DNA from: an uncultured Collinsella sp.
Lineage (GTDB): Bacteria > Actinomycetota > Coriobacteriia > Coriobacteriales > Coriobacteriaceae
Assembly (NCBI GenBank): GCA_902482615.1
Contig: CABTAA010000080.1
Span: forward strand, 1 to 7,199
Reading direction: 5' to 3'
Length of the DNA stretch: 7,199 nucleotides
Made by a program: the position numbers and the translations under genes. Positions 5,149-7,199 of this stretch are shown in pieces; position 1 is the stretch's first letter, and each line of letters starts with the position of its first letter. The notes beneath the pieces are model-generated. The model had not been told where the DNA came from. It saw only the letters and a program-made list of their open reading frames with translations, and made no database searches.

Positions 5149-5871
5149 CTATTTCTCGTCCGACTTATCGGTCTTGGCCGGAGCCTCGAAGCGATAGCCG
5201 ACACCATGGACGGTGTAGAGCCACTTGGGCTTCTTGGGATCATCGCCCAGCTTGGCGCGAAGATTCTTCACGTGGCTATCGATGGTGCGCTCATAGCCCT
5301 CAAAGTCATACCCGAGCACTTTCTCGACCAGCTCCATGCGGTTATACACACGGCCGGGATGGCGGGCAAGCGTGGTGAGCAGCTTGAACTCGGAAGCCGT
5401 CAGATCGACTTCCTTGCCCTCGACCAAGATCTTGTGGCCCGAGATATCGATGACCAGATCGCCGAAGTCGAGTACCTCGACGGCGGGCTCGTCGGCCTGA
5501 TGGGCACGGCGGAACAGAGCGCGAACGCGAGCGACGAGCTCGCGCGGCGAGAACGGCTTAATCAGATAGTCGTCGGCGCCGAGCTCAAGACCGATAATAC
5601 GGTCCTCGATCTCGCCCTTAGCCGTCAGCATGATGATGGGGACATCCGAGGTATCGCGAATGGTGCGGCAAACGCGCTCGCCGGGGATCTTGGGGAGCAT
5701 AAGGTCGAGCACGACCAGGTCGAACTGATGCTTCTCGAACTCCTCGATCGCGGACTGGCCGTCGCCGACGCCCACAACCCAGTAGCCTTCGCGCTCGAGA
5801 TAGGCAGCGACGGCGTCACGGATTGCCTTCTCATCCTCGACCAGCAGAATCTTTTTTGCATCTGAAGCCAT
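5149..5871 (-). CDS. Response regulator, OmpR/PhoB family
   Basis: A 240-residue DNA-binding transcription regulator, partner of the kinase encoded 11 bp downstream. The receiver domain (about 6-120) has the acidic pair Glu12-Asp13, the phosphate acceptor Asp56 in LVVLDLMLP, Thr83 (MLTAK) and Lys105 (IKPFSPREL). The winged-helix domain (about 137-228) includes LTASEFKLL, the recognition-helix segment ERTIDSHVKNLRAKL and the wing YTVHGVGYRFE. I choose ATG at 5871, 7 bases after a GGGGGG stretch; an in-frame TTG at 5892 would add seven residues but would place that stretch inside the gene. The upstream gap of about 150 bp holds a candidate -10 box and a large hairpin, so the pair probably has its own promoter. 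The genes it controls cannot be read here; the neighbouring lipoprotein is a natural candidate. Motifs are complete. Confidence 0.96.
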   Translation of the reverse strand: MASDAKKILLVEDEKAIRDAVAAYLEREGYWVVGVGDGQSAIEEFEKHQFDLVVLDLMLPKIPGERVCRTIRDTSDVPIIMLTAKGEIEDRIIGLELGADDYLIKPFSPRELVARVRALFRRAHQADEPAVEVLDFGDLVIDISGHKILVEGKEVDLTASEFKLLTTLARHPGRVYNRMELVEKVLGYDFEGYERTIDSHVKNLRAKLGDDPKKPKWLYTVHGVGYRFEAPAKTDKSDEK

Positions 5872-5910
5872 AACACGGCCCCCCTGTCTCAATTAGCTAA
5901 GAACAAGCCC

Positions 5911-5916
5911 ATTTTA
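5911..5916 (-). promoter_or_regulatory. Candidate -10 box for the two-component operon
   Basis: TAAAAT on the minus strand matches 5 of 6 consensus -10 positions and lies 39 bases before the regulator ATG, a sensible leader length. No recognisable -35 box stands 16 to 18 bases upstream; that place is occupied by the hairpin at 5927-5965. If real, this promoter may need an activator, possibly the regulator itself. Confidence 0.3.
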
Positions 5917-5926
5917 ACGCACCTGA

Positions 5927-5965
5927 GCCCGCCGGATGCCGCTATGACGCGGCAGCTCGGCAGGC
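5927..5965. other. Large two-part hairpin between lipoprotein and regulator genes
   Basis: An outer eight-pair stem (5927-5934 with 5958-5965, one G-T pair) encloses a two-by-three internal loop and an inner perfect six-pair stem (5937-5942 with 5949-5954) with a 6-base loop. No T-run follows on either strand, so it is not a standard intrinsic terminator. It could protect or end the lipoprotein transcript by another route, or be a regulatory site for the downstream operon. Confidence 0.45.
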
Positions 5966-6024
5966 GGTACTCACAATTACAACGCGTTTATTCCCCTGTT
6001 GGCGCCTTTTTAACCCCTCTAAGC

Positions 6025-7199
6025 TTAAAGAGAGAATAGGCGCGCAGTGACCGTCTCTGGTATACCCTGGCTGTTGCGCACCGTGGCGTACGTAAGGAAT
6101 GAGTCCGATTTTCCCGCCGTAGCTGGATAATCGCCATACTCCAAAGCGCGGTCGGGCGACAGCAGCGAGCCATAGGTCTTGGCAGAGGTGTCGATCAGGA
6201 AATGCGACGCCTGTACCTTAACAAGGTATTTATTCTTCTTGCCAGCCGCACATGCGAGCGGCTCACGGGACAGGAAGAGATACGGCCCTCCCTCATTACC
6301 GATATACGTGCCCATGTTGCCCAGGCTGCCCACGCCACTATAGGCCGCCTCGATAGAAAACACGAAGGTATCGCCCATATATACGGCCTCGAAAGGCGAG
6401 ACTGACGAGGGAAGGACTAGCTGGGCACGCTTGGTGTTGTTGCCGTCGGTCAAATCGATTGCCGTTATGCCGTAGTAGACGCCCTCGTCGTTGCGGACAC
6501 GCGGCGAGATGGTCAAAATGCCGTCGCTCGCGCGCGGGGCCGATGCAAAGCGACCCGTCGATTTCCAAATTATCTCGGCCTTGGATTCATCAAGCGAGCG
6601 ACGATAGCAAAACGAATCGCTACTCGTTTTATTGCCACCTGCCGAGGGCATTTTATACCAGATGACTGATGACCCGAACGCCGTAAACAGCGGCGGATCG
6701 TAGTCCTTGCCACCTCGATCGAGCTCAACCACGTCGCCAGAGAGCGAAGCGCCCGACAGATTTTGAGCGTAGAGCTTCCACGATGAATTGGCAAAGTTCA
6801 TCTCAACCCACGCGAATACGCCGTCGCCGGCACGGACATCGTAGAATGCATATCCCGTGCCCTCGATAGGATCCTCGATTAATGTGGTAAGCGAGCCATC
6901 GCCCAGGTTGAGCACACCGAGTGTGTTGGCGTGCAGTGCCGATGCGGGCGCCATCATCGCCGCGGCGTAATCGCCGTCGCAGTAGTACAGCAGCGTACCC
7001 AGAGGCAGCGTCCATGACGCCGCCGGCTCAAGATCGATGTCGACTGCCTCGTACTCATCCGCAATCGAGATGATTTTGGAATCATCCTTGATAACCTGCG
7101 GCTCGCCGGCGGCATCATCGCTGGTGCCCGTTTTTTTCGAGCATCCGGCAAGCACCGTGGCAGCGCCCGCGGCAGCCCCACCGAGTACAAAGCCGCGAC
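6025..7199 (-). CDS. Secreted lipoprotein, probable beta-propeller; N-terminus cut by the window edge
   Basis: The frame is open to the right edge, so the true start is outside; 390 residues are visible. The first visible residues, RGFVLGGAAAGAATVLAGC, form a signal peptide ending in the lipobox L-A-G-C (Cys19 visible, codon 7143-7141). The split codon before them ends in GT, compatible with a second Arg, giving a probable twin-arginine (Tat) lipoprotein signal. The GTG at 7155 lies inside this signal and is not the start. The mature part begins with a Ser/Thr/Asp-rich linker, then shows about six repeating beta-rich segments (for example GVFAWVEMNFANSSWKLYAQNL, GSSVIWYK, GILTISPRV and DTFVFSIEA), suggesting a propeller of roughly six blades anchored outside the membrane. 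No enzymatic motif is evident. It lies upstream of, and in the same orientation as, the two-component genes, separated by a 153-bp gap. It might sense or bind a ligand for that system, but this is speculation. Confidence 0.8.
   Translation of the reverse strand, partial: RGFVLGGAAAGAATVLAGCSKKTGTSDDAAGEPQVIKDDSKIISIADEYEAVDIDLEPAASWTLPLGTLLYYCDGDYAAAMMAPASALHANTLGVLNLGDGSLTTLIEDPIEGTGYAFYDVRAGDGVFAWVEMNFANSSWKLYAQNLSGASLSGDVVELDRGGKDYDPPLFTAFGSSVIWYKMPSAGGNKTSSDSFCYRRSLDESKAEIIWKSTGRFASAPRASDGILTISPRVRNDEGVYYGITAIDLTDGNNTKRAQLVLPSSVSPFEAVYMGDTFVFSIEAAYSGVGSLGNMGTYIGNEGGPYLFLSREPLACAAGKKNKYLVKVQASHFLIDTSAKTYGSLLSPDRALEYGDYPATAGKSDSFLTYATVRNSQGIPETVTARLFSL

Noticed and set aside
5131..5865. Plus-strand frame of 244 codons antisense to the response regulator
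   Set aside because: The regulator frame is unmistakable and complete; this is its antisense shadow.
5988..6024. GGCGCC followed by TTTTT as a terminator of the lipoprotein gene
   Set aside because: The T-run is on the plus strand, where no gene ends, and the palindrome is only 6 bases without a loop; it does not form a terminator for the minus-strand gene.

Overview
The window is a stretch of fairly GC-rich bacterial chromosome in which every recognisable gene lies on the minus strand, so transcription runs from the right edge to the left. Gene content and style (a Tat/lipoprotein-type secreted protein, an OmpR-type two-component pair, a long-form SAICAR synthetase, an M29 aminopeptidase and a CCA-encoding tRNA-Lys) fit an actinobacterium of the Coriobacteriia, perhaps Collinsella. 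This placement is an inference from sequence style and was not checked by search.

Right part (about 5871-7199): a secreted lipoprotein, cut by the window edge, is probably a six-bladed beta-propeller of unknown ligand. A structured gap of about 150 bp follows, then a response regulator (5149-5871) and its partner sensor kinase (3572-5137), 11 bp apart and clearly one operon.

Middle part (about 1909-3571): purC (SAICAR synthetase, purine synthesis) is followed directly, with the stop codon abutting the GTG start, by a small basic two-helix membrane protein of unknown function. A strong terminator closes this unit. A candidate promoter overlapping the terminator's upstream arm could start the next gene, an M29 metallo-aminopeptidase (629-1909).

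Left part (1-628): a tRNA-Lys(UUU) gene has its own promoter inside the last codons of the aminopeptidase gene and ends at a strong UUCG-loop terminator. Downstream of it lies the least ordinary stretch of the window. The tRNA 3' end, a second UUCG terminator and a TTCGAA-centred palindrome occur again as an imperfect direct repeat about 176-179 bp away, and the two copies are separated by a cassette of short GC-rich hairpins. Beyond this, the first 275 bases are visibly less GC-rich, at least in the second half, and contain no recognised gene, only a possible 51-codon membrane peptide and an overlapping open frame. The simplest reading is a decayed tandem tRNA-Lys copy or the scar of an element once integrated at this tRNA.

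I found no CRISPR array, transposase, toxin-antitoxin pair or clear new multi-gene system. The best candidates for novelty are the tRNA-Lys-derived repeat/hairpin locus, the purC-coupled membrane protein and the propeller lipoprotein beside the two-component system.
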